Source of the DNA: Paraphoma chrysanthemicola | Taxonomy: Eukaryota; Ascomycota; Dothideomycetes; Pleosporales; Phaeosphaeriaceae | Length of the DNA: 64,000 bases | Assembly (NCBI GenBank): GCA_020744225.1 | Contig: JAGMWG010000014.1 | Span: 1,054,001 to 1,118,000, forward strand | Direction of reading: 5' to 3' | Shown: piece by piece, positions 23,396 to 34,639 of the stretch | How positions within the stretch are numbered: the first letter of the stretch is position 1 | Layout: every line of letters begins with the position of its first letter | Notes under the pieces: generated by a model | Database searches by the model: none | Told to the model about the DNA's origin: nothing | What the model saw: only the letters and a program-made list of their open reading frames with translations | Made by a program: the position numbers and the translations under genes

Positions 23396-24232
23396 GATAC
23401 AGCTAGGCAATCGTGTGTATCGCGTGGTAAGCAGAAGGGTAGAATTCGCTGCTAGTATTGCACCCTAATATGTCCTGTAGGGCCACTCCTAAAGGGCCTT
23501 GCGTGCGTGTGAATGTTTGTTGCACTTTAGCTTATGCATTGAAGGCCTTCTGGCTACTTCATACGCACCGTGACTACACTTTTACTGGCACTCGTATCTA
23601 TTCGCGCTGCCTCAATGTCAGTGCTTGCGTGTAGCGGGAGAGATGTCACGTCCGAGCACGGGCCGGCCCGGGAGCTACTGCGCTCGGTCACGTGCAAATA
23701 ATTTGCAGGGATACCAAAGTGACCAACGAGTTGAAGTCGCCCTACCGGGAACGACTGATTCACGAGGCTTACATTGGCTTGACACGGCGGGAGCTCACGT
23801 CTCCTATCCTTGTCAACTTTCATTCGCATCCGAAAGGGCAGCAGTGCCTCCTTCTGGACAGGAAGAAGACGAGACGACAATCACAAGCAGGGGAGCTTCT
23901 CATTCGTTCGTCGCATCTTCGCATCTTGCCATCCTTGCACTCCTAACCGCGTCGCCCCTCAGCTTGTGTACCCTGAAACCTCATGTCAACGTTCTGCAAT
24001 TCCTGTGCTGCTTGTATGCCTCCTCTTGTCTTACGGTAGCATCCCCGGCGCTCGGCTGCTGAAATCTACTGCGCGATCCTGGCGAAACACGCACGCGCCA
24101 AAGCAAACAACGACAGAAGTAAGAGCCTCGCGGCTGTGCCACAGCCTCTGAAGCCCTCCACACAACAATATCCATCGTATTGCATCGCATTTCACTCAGC
24201 ATTTGTATATACGACGTTAATGCCTAATTACC
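23396..24232. other. Intergenic, no supported gene
   Basis: About 840 bases hold the 3' region of the DUF1772 gene and the promoter of the orphan gene. Overlapping plus-strand ORFs at 23625-24151 show no family resemblance. Confidence 0.5.
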
Positions 24233-26189
24233 ATGCCGTTGGACTCGTGCTTGACTTTGCACCGCTGGACAAAGGAGCAACAGGATCGTCGAAAGCGAAA
24301 CTCGCTGCCAGCAGAACCTCAAGTCCACGACCTGTTGGGCTTCAAGGGCGTTCCAGCGGAGCATTGTAAGGTATATATCCGCAAGCTCTGGCTCGCGGCA
24401 GAGAAGTTCCAAGGACATGCGGCGAAATTCATCGCGGGTAACGCGACCATGTTACAAAAGCGCATTTCAGCAGTGGTTAGCACGCTGCTCAACGACGAAG
24501 ACCTGCTCCACGAGGCATTAAACGAGGATAATTTCCTCGAAGATGAAGCAAGGCGTATCCTGATCTATGAAAACTTTGGTCCTCACATTTGGGGCCCTGA
24601 CAACGGCGCGCCTGATTTGTTGTTTAGCAAACACGGGACGAAGAAGCCAACATGGGCGGAGGATCAAGACAGGTATGACTTCAAACCGTTCCAGTGGAGC
24701 CCAAACTTACAATCCCAGCATCATCTTGTATGTGCGTCAGTGGATGGCAGCTCGCTTGCAAGCTAGAATCAATATCATTGAAAAAGGAAAGCAATCGCGC
24801 CGTCAGATTCCGATTGAGGAAACCATGCTGGGAACTTTACCTGAGCTTGATGAAGGAGCTATGGAGACGATTATGGAGACGATTTTTGAGACAGTCGATA
24901 GCCCCAGCCGACCACTGAGTCCAGAGCCATCGGCGGCAGAAACCCTGCCAGTGACCCCGCAGCCGGATAGCGTGTTAGGCTTATCGTCGACCACTCCAGG
25001 CCTCGAAAACTCTAGGAGTCCGTCCACCCACACGACTTTCACCGAAACGGGCAATGGGAAAGAGCCATCATGTCTGCAAGTCGACTCGGTTCTGGGCAGC
25101 AGCCACGGTCCTCAAGCTGAGGTTGGTAATGACGAGGATGCCAACCATGACCCAGATAAAGATGAAGTCAGATCCGAAGCATCAGACTCAGTCTTGGGGA
25201 AACGACCGGCAACAGGCGTATTTCCACGCCACGATTCTCCCAGCGTCCGTATTGCAAATTCCCCATTGCGTCACGAAGACATGCCCGAAACTTCGCCAAC
25301 ACGACAAACGCACGCCGGGCCAAGTAACCAAGTATCTTTCTCTCCAAACTTTCCACGCCACTATTCCTCAAGTGCCCGTATTCCAGACTCCCCATTGCGT
25401 AACGAAACCATGCTCGAAGACTCGCCAATACCACAACCGCATGCCGGACCAAGTAACCTAGTATTTGCATCGCCAAATTTTCCAGAGCTCAATCCCTCGA
25501 GTGTCCCCATTACATACTCCCCATTGCGTCACGAAATGATGCTCGAGACCTCGCCACCACCAGACTTATACATCGAACCAAGTGACCCAGGATCACCATC
25601 GCGAAGCATACGGAGTGAAAGCGTACAGCTCATCGATCCCGATGCTGGCGCCCCAATCACCGACAGCCAACTCCTCTTCCAACACCTCGACGAGGTGCTC
25701 ACACGCATATCGCCCTACTCCGTCATTTTAGAGCGCATCGCCCCGCTAGCCCTCAAACTCTACGCCGACCACCCATACCACCAGTTCCCCTCAGACTCGC
25801 AGCGCATGTTCGCCGACTGCGGCCACGCTCTGCACTGCTGGTTCGCACTCATCCGCGGCCTCAAAGATACCATGTCACCCTCGCAACGCAACCGCGTTGA
25901 TTCTGTAGACAGCGTACGCTCCACATGGGCGAAATTGCAGGCGCGGCACGAAAAACAGGCTCTCCGCGCGTGGAAGAAGAAACGCCTGGAAGCGATTGTG
26001 GCGGTGAGTCCGACGGATGTGGCGTCCTTGTCGGAGGATTTGGCAATTATTCTCCAGGCGCTGATTGATCCGTCACAAGACCCGAATTGGGGGTTTCCCG
26101 GCACGCTGTGGATGAGGCTTAGGGGGTTTAATCGCGACTTGTTGGAGAGTTATGGGGTGTTTGAGTGGTATGGTGTTGTGGAGTTTTGA
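24233..26189 (+). CDS. Orphan protein with three 43-residue tandem repeats
   Basis: Two exons (24233-24672, 24719-26189) give 636 residues. The intron starts GTATGA and ends CCCAG, and the frame is kept. I recognise no domain. The N-terminal part (about 1-185) is helical in character, with a charged region. The middle (about 190-480) is Ser/Pro-rich and low-complexity, and includes three direct repeats of 43 residues (25222-25608) sharing SPLRHE and the TSP core. The C-terminal part (about 480-636) is again helix-like (LLFQHLDEVLTRI, KLYADHPYHQF). There is no signal peptide or membrane segment. The long disordered middle suggests a regulatory or scaffold protein, but that is only an inference. 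Confidence 0.7.
25222..25608 (+). repeat. Three tandem copies of a 129-bp coding unit
   Basis: The unit recurs at 25222, 25351 and 25480, a spacing of exactly 129 bases (43 codons), so the frame is kept. Copies 1 and 2 are much more alike than copy 3. Shared parts include CCCCATTGCGT and the codons for SPLRHE. The array is inside the orphan gene and is likely an in-frame expansion. Confidence 0.85.
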
Positions 26190-26599
26190 TGTGTCAAGGG
26201 AGGAGGAGGAGTTAGGAATGGTTGTGGGTATGGCATTTTAGTGGTATATCTGGCTGTGTGATGATCGTTTCCTCTTGGGAGTTATTTAGAGGGACGAAGT
26301 GGGATGGTCTTAGCTACCGAGCAGCAAAGGACATTCTTTTCACGGTCAACTTTCAAATTAAAGATACATCGCACAAGATTCTCCTATCCGCTGTAGGTTA
26401 CGAAAGCAAATCATAATGGTATACTCACATGCTACAATTGGAGAAAGGAAACCTCGCTATTTTTTATTCTCGCTGCCTTCGTGTGGGACATACACTATTG
26501 ATGTCATCCAAACTTTCGGCAACGAAAGCTTTAGCCTGCGATAGCATACTTTACTCGCCTTATCCTACCAGACTACCTTCTACACTATACTACCTAACT
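26190..26599. other. Intergenic before HET pseudogene
   Basis: Gene-free stretch between the orphan gene and the decayed HET gene. It is the 3' end of one and the former promoter of the other. Nothing else is seen. Confidence 0.45.
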
Positions 26600-26880
26600 A
26601 TGAATAGATCAGGAACGCGCTTCTTGAGACGCAAGTCGAATGACGCTATTGAGCTCGCCACCTTCAATACCGACGACTTTCCTCCGTATGCTACTCTCTC
26701 ACACACCTGGACAGACGACGAAGAAATCAAATATGGCGAGCTGGTGGTGGGTGTTGGGAGGGCAAGGCTGGCTATGCCAAAATCCGATTCTGCGCAGAAA
26801 GAGCTGCCCAAAATAGCCTTCAGTACTTCTAGGTAGATACATGTTGCATCTGATAAATGTCACCCTTAGAGCAACGACTA
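26600..26880 (+). pseudogene. Decayed HET-domain gene
   Basis: From ATG 26600 the frame opens with the typical HET start (RFLRRKS, DAIELATFN, PPYATLSHTW, DDEEIKYGELV). The frame is then lost near 26745-26760: the next HET motif reads correctly only in the frame offset by one base (EGKAGYAKIRFCAERAAQ), consistent with a one-base deletion. In that frame the expected QYFWVDTCCI motif has TAG (26830-26832) in place of TGG, and a further TGA follows at 26851-26853. Sequence after that is not recognisable. HET proteins set off incompatibility death reactions on meeting non-self; this copy cannot. TGG to TAG is a C-to-T change on the other strand in a CpA context, as produced by repeat-induced point mutation. 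Confidence 0.85.
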
Positions 26881-27257
26881 TCTCAACGGCGTGTACATGC
26901 CGCCGAAATCGACGGGTGAATACCTGCCATCTGTACCGAAAATCTGTTGAAACACACGCCTTTCCTTACTTCAGACTTCGTCAGCCTGAACACTGCAACA
27001 CTATTTTTAGTCGATCGGCAAAGATTGACTCAAAGAACGCTCTCTGCTCGTAGGAGAGCATAGGTGGACCATGGTGTGTTTCGGGCTGCAGTAGTAGGCG
27101 GGATACAATAGGCAGTGGAAGGCACTAGTGGTGAGTATTGTATTATAGCTAAGGCTGATAACTGATGAGAGAACCTGGCACCCGTTCTGGAGTTGCATCA
27201 CGTGAGGCCGCCAGCCTTGCGCTAGGTATCACAACATGTAGCAAGATTACATTTGCT
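26881..27257. other. Intergenic between HET pseudogene and HET-ZZ gene
   Basis: This stretch lies between the 3' end of the HET pseudogene and the 3' end of the minus-strand HET-pseudokinase-ZZ gene. It may contain more decayed HET sequence, but none is recognisable. Confidence 0.45.
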
Positions 27258-30090
27258 TCAGTCTCGGATAACCCGTCGGCCCTTTGAACCTTTCGGACTC
27301 GAATAGTACATGTACTTTTGGTTGCGTTCTCGAGACAGCCAATCTTCAGCGTCCTGTTTCACGAGAAGATGTGTGGCGTCGAGACAATGTTTCCCTCCTT
27401 CAAAGCATCGAGAGCAGACGTCAAAATTACCCTGATTGCAGGTTATGCAATGGTATCTATACCGATTCAGGCCATTTCCACAGATATCGCAAAGACCTTG
27501 TCCTAAGTAAATCCGACGTACGTCTTCTAATCGCGTGAACGACCTCTTGCCGCGAGCACTGTGCGAGCGGCTTGTGCTAGTACGCGTGCTGGAGTCCTGC
27601 TCCTGCGTGCCACCGAAAATTTCATCGGTCCCAGGAAACATGCGCAATAGCTTCCATGCGGGTGGTCTCTTTTCCGGCCGCTCCTGGCGACACAGCCTGA
27701 TGATATCCTCCAAATACTGGGGAGTGCCTTCCACAGATTGAGGTAAGGTGATTGGATCCACATGAGCTGCAAGACATGGAACAGTTGAGGAGCTGCTGCA
27801 ATCTGCTAGTAGACAAAAGTTCTGGGCTCCGAATTGGTTCTCTTCTCGCATAAGATGCCATAGCAAAAGGCCAAGCTGGAAGATGTCAAATTTGGTATCG
27901 ACATGCCCATCGCTTAGCTCGTATGTTTCATTTCGATACTCCGGAGGAGTCAAGCCGGAATTTTGGTGGACACTCGGGTGACTGGCATGTGAAAGGCCTT
28001 GGACTACGACGTCGTCATCGCTGTCAACACAAACAGCCGCGGAGTACGTGCGTAGGCCGCAGATGGTGGAGTTATGAGCATGGAACGCAGCAAGACCACC
28101 AATAATTTGCTCTGCCCATTTGATTTTCCTTTCCCATGTGACAGGCTGCCGCTCTCGGCGATGATTCGCTATCACCGCGAACAGTGGGCCATTGGTGGGC
28201 AATTCGCCGAGGATGCCTTTGAGCAAGCGCGACTTGGAATCCAGGACAACACCAACAAGTTGTGATGTAAAGGGAACTTTTCGTAAAGCGATCATGGTTT
28301 GAAGTCGGCGCCATGAGACGTCTAGACCCCACGAACCAGCCAAAACTGGACGGTACCAATGCCAATGGCCCTTGACGTTGGCAACAAACCACGTCGCCTC
28401 TACGGATGCGGTCACAAGCTCATCATCAAGGTAGGTAGGTATATCTTGGTAACGCAGGAGGTCTGTTAGGTGCTGCAGCTGACAGCGGTGGTCAGCGTCC
28501 AAATCCATCAACACCGTCGTCACTCTGGGTGAACAATTGAGGTTGGACGCTGAGACAGGAGCTCCTAACTCGATGTCGATCTCCATATCATCGCTTAAAT
28601 CATTGTTCACCATTGCATGCTTGTGAACGAGCGATTCTACCTCTTTTGGAAGTTCGTACCACCCCATAAACGATGCTGCCATGGGTTTGTGTTGGGCTAT
28701 ACTTTCCCGGTAGGATGATTCTGATCCAACCGTCAGTTTGAGTTTAAGCCTGATCCAGCGACGTTGTGTAGTTGCATAGTAAATATCGTGCGTCATTGTA
28801 ATAGCCGATGACGACACTGATTGCAGCTTGAGAGTATAGCAGATTACACGCCGGCCGAGAGGAAGGGTGGCATAGTTTTCAGGTCTAAATGACCTGCCGG
28901 ATTCGAAGATGCCGAATGGGCTAAGCAGCCATCCAACGAAGCTAGCCACAACATGCTGGATCAGCCGAAAACCAGGTAATATTGTTTGTTGATTGTCGCT
29001 GTTGCTAGTTTTGTGGAGCTGCTGAGCTAGGTCCTCACCTCCCACTGCGGAAACAGATCGGCTAAGTGCAAAGATATCTTGCGCTGTAATGACATTGGAG
29101 GCAAGGAATTGATCTAACCTTTGCCAAGCGATATGTAGGACAACGTTAGTCCGACTTTGGAGAATTGTGTACAGTAGCTTTGCTTTACCTCATAAGTCAG
29201 AGTTACATCAACCGGTCCTGCTGAATGCACAGTAATTCCGAAATCATTATATACGAGTGCTACCAGAGTCAGCTTGCATGCTTCGGAGTGGGCAGTGGAT
29301 AGAGCAGAATTATCGTTCGTTCTCTGATGTAAATAAACTTACCATTCTTGAGGATTTCTTCACGAAGCCGTCTTGCAGCATTGACCAGTCCTTCGCCGTA
29401 TATAAGGGGCATGCTGGCTTCAAAAATCCCCAAAAGGCAGTATATTTGATCTTCTTCCTTTCTAGTTTCACGCCCTCGCGTCCAAGACATGCGCTCCGCG
29501 ACCGAGAAGCCAGACAAACTGTCTCCATGTAACGCTCTCCGTGGCAGCCTAGTAATTCTGTGGAGAGGCTCCTCTAATGATGACTTATCACCAAGAAGGT
29601 GTCCATTTCGATCGTAGAAACGGACAGAATGAGGCGCAAGGAGTTCCTGTAGTGTCCAACCCCGCCTGAACCAACGACTATCTTGAAACACAGAGACCCA
29701 AGCCCTGCTCGACAGTAGGGCTTCATTGCCATCTGCAGGAATGGATACATCGGTAAGATATACGTAGCAATGCTCAGCCTGTTGATACCAGCGAAACATG
29801 CAAGTGATAGCTTCCGCAATCTCAGGACCATTTCTGCGTTCGATACAACAAGTATCTATCCAAATATATGCAATACCATCGCTTTCAGCCTTCCCTATAC
29901 AGAATATGACCTTCTCGTAAGAACTCTTGCTAGTCGCATTGCCAGCCACAACATCATCATATGTCACCTCTTGCTCTTCGTCTTGATTCCATGTGTGTGA
30001 TAGGATGGCGTAAGGCGGCGTTCTTTCGGTACTGTCAAACTTGACCAGCTGCAGCTGGTATGTCAGGTTCCATGTCAATAGTCGAATCAT
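27258..30090 (-). CDS. HET - pseudokinase - ZZ finger protein
   Basis: Three minus-strand exons (29343-30090, 29173-29280, 27258-29113) join in phase to 903 residues. Residues 1-249 are a HET domain with its landmarks AILSHTW, WIDTCCIE, RGWTLQELLAP and a QIYCLLGIF segment. A linker (about 250-540) has no known domain. Residues about 545-780 look like a protein kinase C-lobe: AEQIIGGLAAFH (helix E), PPEY (675-678), FDIFQLGLLLWHL (694-706) and RPEKRPP. The catalytic HRD position reads CGL (637-639) and the DFG position reads QGL (657-659), so it is probably a pseudokinase. Residues 827-868 are a ZZ zinc finger (CDIC, CITC, CSRC, then His pair). Intron 2 (donor GTACAC, branch GGACTAAC, acceptor TTAG) is the least certain junction. 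A non-self response protein is inferred; both ends being separate genes is possible but less likely. Confidence 0.75.
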
Positions 30091-30176
30091 ATTGGTACGT
30101 GCGGCTGAGGATTGACAGGTGAGAAGTCGGAAGGTCCAAGACTCCTAACTTTATTTTCAGCCTGATAGCCTGGACC

Positions 30177-30183
30177 TATATAT
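30177..30183 (-). promoter_or_regulatory. Possible TATA element of HET-ZZ gene
   Basis: ATATATA on the minus strand lies about 90 bases before the ATG at 30090. The call rests on position and composition only. Confidence 0.35.
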
Positions 30184-30265
30184 GATGGCGCCATGGCCAA
30201 GCAGCCAAAAGCGGAGCTACAGGTTATCAGGCAGAAGTGCAGAATAATTATGTGAGTTGGGTGGC

Positions 30266-30378
30266 AAGGTAGCGATTGGCGTGGTGACTGCATGTATCCT
30301 ACAAGGTAGCGATTGGCGTGGCGTCTGCATGGATCCTGCAAGGTAGGCGATTGGCGTGGCGACTGCATGGATCCTCAC
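30266..30378. repeat. Three tandem copies of a 37-bp unit
   Basis: The core AAGGTAGCGATTGGCGTGG recurs at 30266, 30303 and 30340, a 37-base spacing; copy 3 has one extra G. Each unit ends in CTGCATGnATCCT. The units abut with no spacers. The array lies about 175-290 bases upstream of the HET-pseudokinase-ZZ start, so it is in its promoter region. Confidence 0.9.
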
Positions 30379-31240
30379 TTCCGTGCCGTGACAGCGTTGA
30401 CAGGGGCTTTTCACCGTGATGACACGGGACCCAATACTTGAATCCTAGCGTATCGGGTCAGGTGTGACGAGGAAAGCGAGCGTCAGCGTCGATAAATTTC
30501 AGCTGAGCTGTGTTAGGCTGAATGAATAGATCTTCCTCTGGCGGCAATTTCAAGCTGGTGGATATTGAATCAGCACAGAAACACAATCGCTTGTTCGATG
30601 CTCTCGCCGCACTTGGCACAAGATTTTAAAGCAATAAGGTATAACTAAACAGATTTTTGGCATGATATATAAGCTTGTAGTGTGCTCGTGGCTGTCCAAC
30701 GGGCTCGCAGTGCGCTCACGACAGATTATGGTACTACGTAGTAAGCAGGAAGGACTTTTCAGAAATATCAGGGATGAAGTGCAGATTATTACTTAAGGCT
30801 GCTATTCTAGGGTCATCTATAGTCCTTAATGGTAGTTCAGTCTATAGTAGTAAGATATTATGGTGTAGTATGCAGGCACGTGATTGACGCCTGATCTCCC
30901 CTGCATGAACTCATGTTTATGCGACAATATATATACGGTCTTCCGTTATGGCATGCTTCCCGCCATGCAGGGACAGACGTTAAATCTGTTGAGCTAGCAA
31001 GAATCTCACCGAAAGTCTGAACGGTTCAAACTTGTGAACCTCAAGGAATGTGGAAAAGGTTACTATCAAGTAGACAGCTAAAGCAAGATACTTTAATAAC
31101 GTATAAACTAAGCTTAAACATGCTCTAATAACAGAATAACAGTAACTAGTAACCCCTTATCTCTTCTTCGGAACGTGTACTCTCACGTCGTTCGTCCAAA
31201 CATTCACCCTTTACCCCTTCACACTCAGGTCCAACACACT

Positions 31241-34013
31241 CTACCCGCCACAACCTCCACAGCCCCCTCCATCACCCCCATCTCCACCTCCCCCGCCATC
31301 TCCTCCGCTCCCACACGTCCCGCACCCGCCTCCAGCATCCCCATGTCCTCCACAAGCAGCAGCACAGCCAGGCGTCCCCTCCCCGCCCGCACAATTCCCA
31401 CTACTCGCATCAGGACAACACGTGCCCGGCGCACACGCTCCTGAACCACCTCCACAGCCACCTCCACCTCCACCTCCTCCTCCTGCTGTATGCGAAGCAA
31501 CGCTCGGATCCGCAGCGTAGGGGATATATATCGGCATGGGATAAATATACGGATATCCATACGCCGAGTAAATATACGCGTCGTTCTTATCGTCTTTTGA
31601 TCGGGAGGGGGGAACGGCTTTTTGTTTCTGGTACCGTTTGACGACTTTGGCGTAGGTTAGGTCCAGGGCTTCGAGGTCGGCGCGGCGTTGGGCGGGAGTG
31701 AGTGGTGAAGTAGCTGAGGATGAGGAGGATGAGGTGGGTAGGGCGTTGTGGGCGCTTATATGTGGGCCTGTTTGGATGTGGGTTAGTTTGATGTGTTTGG
31801 AGGTGTTTGGTGATGTGGGTTGATATCTGTGGACGTGTGATAAGGAAGAAGGGATGATATGATGTGACGTACCAGTAAAAGCATCCTTAGTAAACCCCTT
31901 CGAATCCAATTTATCTACACTCAGACTTGATCTGCGCGAACTGATTTTCGACAAGAAATTCGAGCGCAGTGGTTCGCGGGTGCATTCGCAGTACCAGCAC
32001 GAGCATTCAGAGTACGGTTGGCCGTATTTCTTCTCGTACGCTTGAGAAGTCCATTGGAAGGAGGTGTGGAGATTTGTTTCGGGGATTTTGTCGTCGTGGT
32101 TGAGGAATTTGGAGGTTTCGGCGAGGGTGTAGCGGTAGTAGATGGCGGGCGATAGTTGGTGGGTATGCTAGATCAATTGTTTAGTACGATGATGAGCGGG
32201 AATTGTAGGATGACTTACCCAAGCTAGATCAACGTCGAGAGTTGGCACGACAGTCTTCTTGGGGTTGTCTGCGGCAAGTCGGACGAAGCGGTGGTACTTG
32301 ACGATCAAGCGTTGCATAGTCGGCATGACGCTTGGACTGTGTAGCCAGTCCATCTTTGCCATCTTCTGCACAAAGGTACCTTGTCGCAACACGGCTCCTA
32401 CGAGATCGATGCCGAAGATGCTCGAGTTGTCCCAGTAATGACTCAGTACTTTGCGCACGGCGACGCGACTTCCCTTGGCTATCAAGTCTGACTTGTTCTG
32501 TTTCGCGTTGACGTACATGATCTCATACCTTGAACGCAGTAGGTTAGAAAAGGTGCGTTTGATACCCTCCACGGTCAGTTGGTCTATATTCTCACGCAAG
32601 AAGTCGGAGCGTAAGTCAGACTTGTTCTCTATGGCGCGGTTTGGAAAGAACGGTTCGTGCGTGCTGATCTTCTTCCCCTTGGCCGTACCTTTCACCAAAT
32701 CTTAGCACCACACTCTGACAAAACTATGCGTTACTCACCGGTCGGGATTCCCCACATGTTCAGGATCGTGCCGGCAAGAGGCCGCTTCAGATCCATCAAG
32801 CTGTCTGCATCGTCACAGAATTTGCCTACCCTGAGCCGCTCATGTGTAATCACAAGACCACATGACATGCAAGAATGTCTAAAGGCCGTTCCTGCGAAGC
32901 CAGTGTCTTTTGTGAGATACGCCTCGAGTGCTTCCGGCGTCGTCTTGAGCGGTGGCTGCGTCCATGGCACTTCATTGATCGATTCGCATTTCGGACACTT
33001 GATGTGCTTCTGTAATTCTTGCTGCAGTGGATCCCAGCGACGCTTCGTGTCTCGCCGAAAGCTCAGAACGTCGCTGGGAGCATACTCAAACGTATCGTTG
33101 TCGATTGCGCGGTGAATGCGTTCCCAAGGAAACCATGTCCGCCATAGTCTATGCTTGGAGTAGCGGATGCAGTCTTCCAGATAGACCCGTGGATTGAGCA
33201 TAAAGGCATGCCAGACCATCAAGACATCTAGTGGCGGTAGAGGGAATTCAGTCTCATTTGCGTCCAGACCATCACCTTGAGTTGTGAAGCGGCTGACTGC
33301 AAAGGTGTAAGCAATATGCGTTGATCTTGTGATCATGGACACTCACTGGTCGGATTTCCATCATAGCTCCAGTCGCTTGTCTCGAAGTCGCTCTGCTTGA
33401 TGGTCGAGTAGAATACACTAGACGTAGTCGGAAGGCTGGTCCACCATGCTTCGAAGCGATCTACGGCTTGGTGGACGAAGACAGCCCATCGTTTGTCTCT
33501 GATTCGCTCGGCAAGGGCTATGTCGGGCGTCGCAGCGGTCTCGGGCACGTGTGTCTCTACTGCCACTCTCTCAGCGTTCTGCTCATGTACTCCATCAGGC
33601 TGAGCATCTCCGTTGGTCGCAGACGGTTCACCATTTAGACCGCTCTGTCGATCCTGTGTCTCTGCTTTCCCTAGACTGATTCCAAATAGGCATTTTTGAT
33701 TGCCAACATCGCGCCTAAGTTTCGCAAAAGCATGAAGCAGCTTGAGATGTGCGATGCATTCGGCTGGTGTCGGGATCTCAAGCGGGCTAAGCTGAAAGTT
33801 TAACTCATCAGCCGTAGGTAGGCTCCGAGAAGCAGTGGTCGATCCGGTAACATTCGAAGTCGAGGTTTCGGCAGACGGTGGTTGAGAGCTGTATGGTGGC
33901 GGTTCGGCATATTGCTCCTCAAACGTCTTCATGGACACTTGTCGCGCGATATTCATCGTCCTCTCCGCCCCAGTAAGTGGTAATTTCGTGTCGGGATCTT
34001 GAACCTTGACCAT
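31241..34013 (-). CDS. GRDP-type protein (DUF1399) with Gly/Cys-rich tail
   Basis: Five minus-strand exons (33347-34013, 32739-33296, 32219-32700, 31873-32167, 31241-31767) join in phase to 842 residues. The hallmark segments of the glycine-rich-domain protein family are present: PLDVLMVWHAFMLNPRVYLEDC, FVRLAADNPKKTVVPTLDVDLAW running across the intron into HTHQLSPAIYYRY, and a zinc-like CPKC...CMSCGL pair. A second Cys-rich patch, CSCWYCEC, follows. The last 80 residues are almost pure Gly with many Cys. Plant members (GRDP) take part in stress and development; fungal members have no settled role. There is no signal peptide. The tail is encoded by a strongly biased GGN stretch and could be wrongly assembled or length-variable. 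Confidence 0.85.
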
Positions 34014-34639
34014 ATTGACGATGCGATTGCGACAGGATCGTCCAAAGTGCGCGATAGGATGCGAGCAAAGATTCCATCTTAAGGAAATCGTGTAGTTGAT
34101 GACAACTCAGACGATACATTCGCTTGTTACTACCAAATCCAGGCGCGCGGTGTAGACGAGGCTGCCGGTAAGGCTTAATTTCAGTCGTTACCGAGTTCAC
34201 CAGGTTAGAGGCGGAGCCAGCCGCAGGACCAACCAGAAATCTGGTTCTTAGCATGTGGCGTTGCCAGGCTGACCGCCGGCAGAGAGTGTTGCATGACCGC
34301 TTGCAGCGACCTAAGACCGGATCAAGGAAGTTTCTGAACTCCGGCCGCCATGTGGCCCCAAAGAAGATCGTGAAAGTACGAGCTGGCCATTTTCACATAC
34401 CTCGGAAGTCGTGGATAGCAATGCCCCGCTGTGTCGATCTTTCCGCATTTGGCTCGCAATTGATACAATGCATATGCGGTTGGCTTTGCCCTGAGGCAGT
34501 GCTGCAACCATGTAGTGGCTTTGTCGTGGATCATATTCAAAAGTAAGTCATATCGAATAATATAATCTGCCTTGAACATGTGCGCTACTATATATGGGTA
34601 TCTTGAAAGCAAAAGGCCGCCCACGGCTGAACGCCAGAA
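34014..34639. other. Intergenic between two minus-strand genes
   Basis: Holds the promoter and leader of the GRDP gene and the 3' UTR of the transporter gene. No other gene is supported. Confidence 0.5.

Larger units (their letters stand above)
30091..31240. other. T/A-rich gene-free region with tandem repeats
   Basis: Apart from the TATA-like element and the 37-bp repeats, no gene is supported. From about 30600 to 31150 the sequence is rich in TA and TAG/TAA steps, which looks like decayed repeat sequence. No element ends or coding remains are recognised. Confidence 0.5.

Noticed and set aside
23625..24151. Overlapping plus-strand ORFs before the orphan gene
   Set aside because: No family match in any frame; the stretch is better read as a promoter.
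30266..30378. Direct repeats resembling a CRISPR array
   Set aside because: The units abut with no unique spacers, and the genome is eukaryotic. It is a plain tandem repeat.
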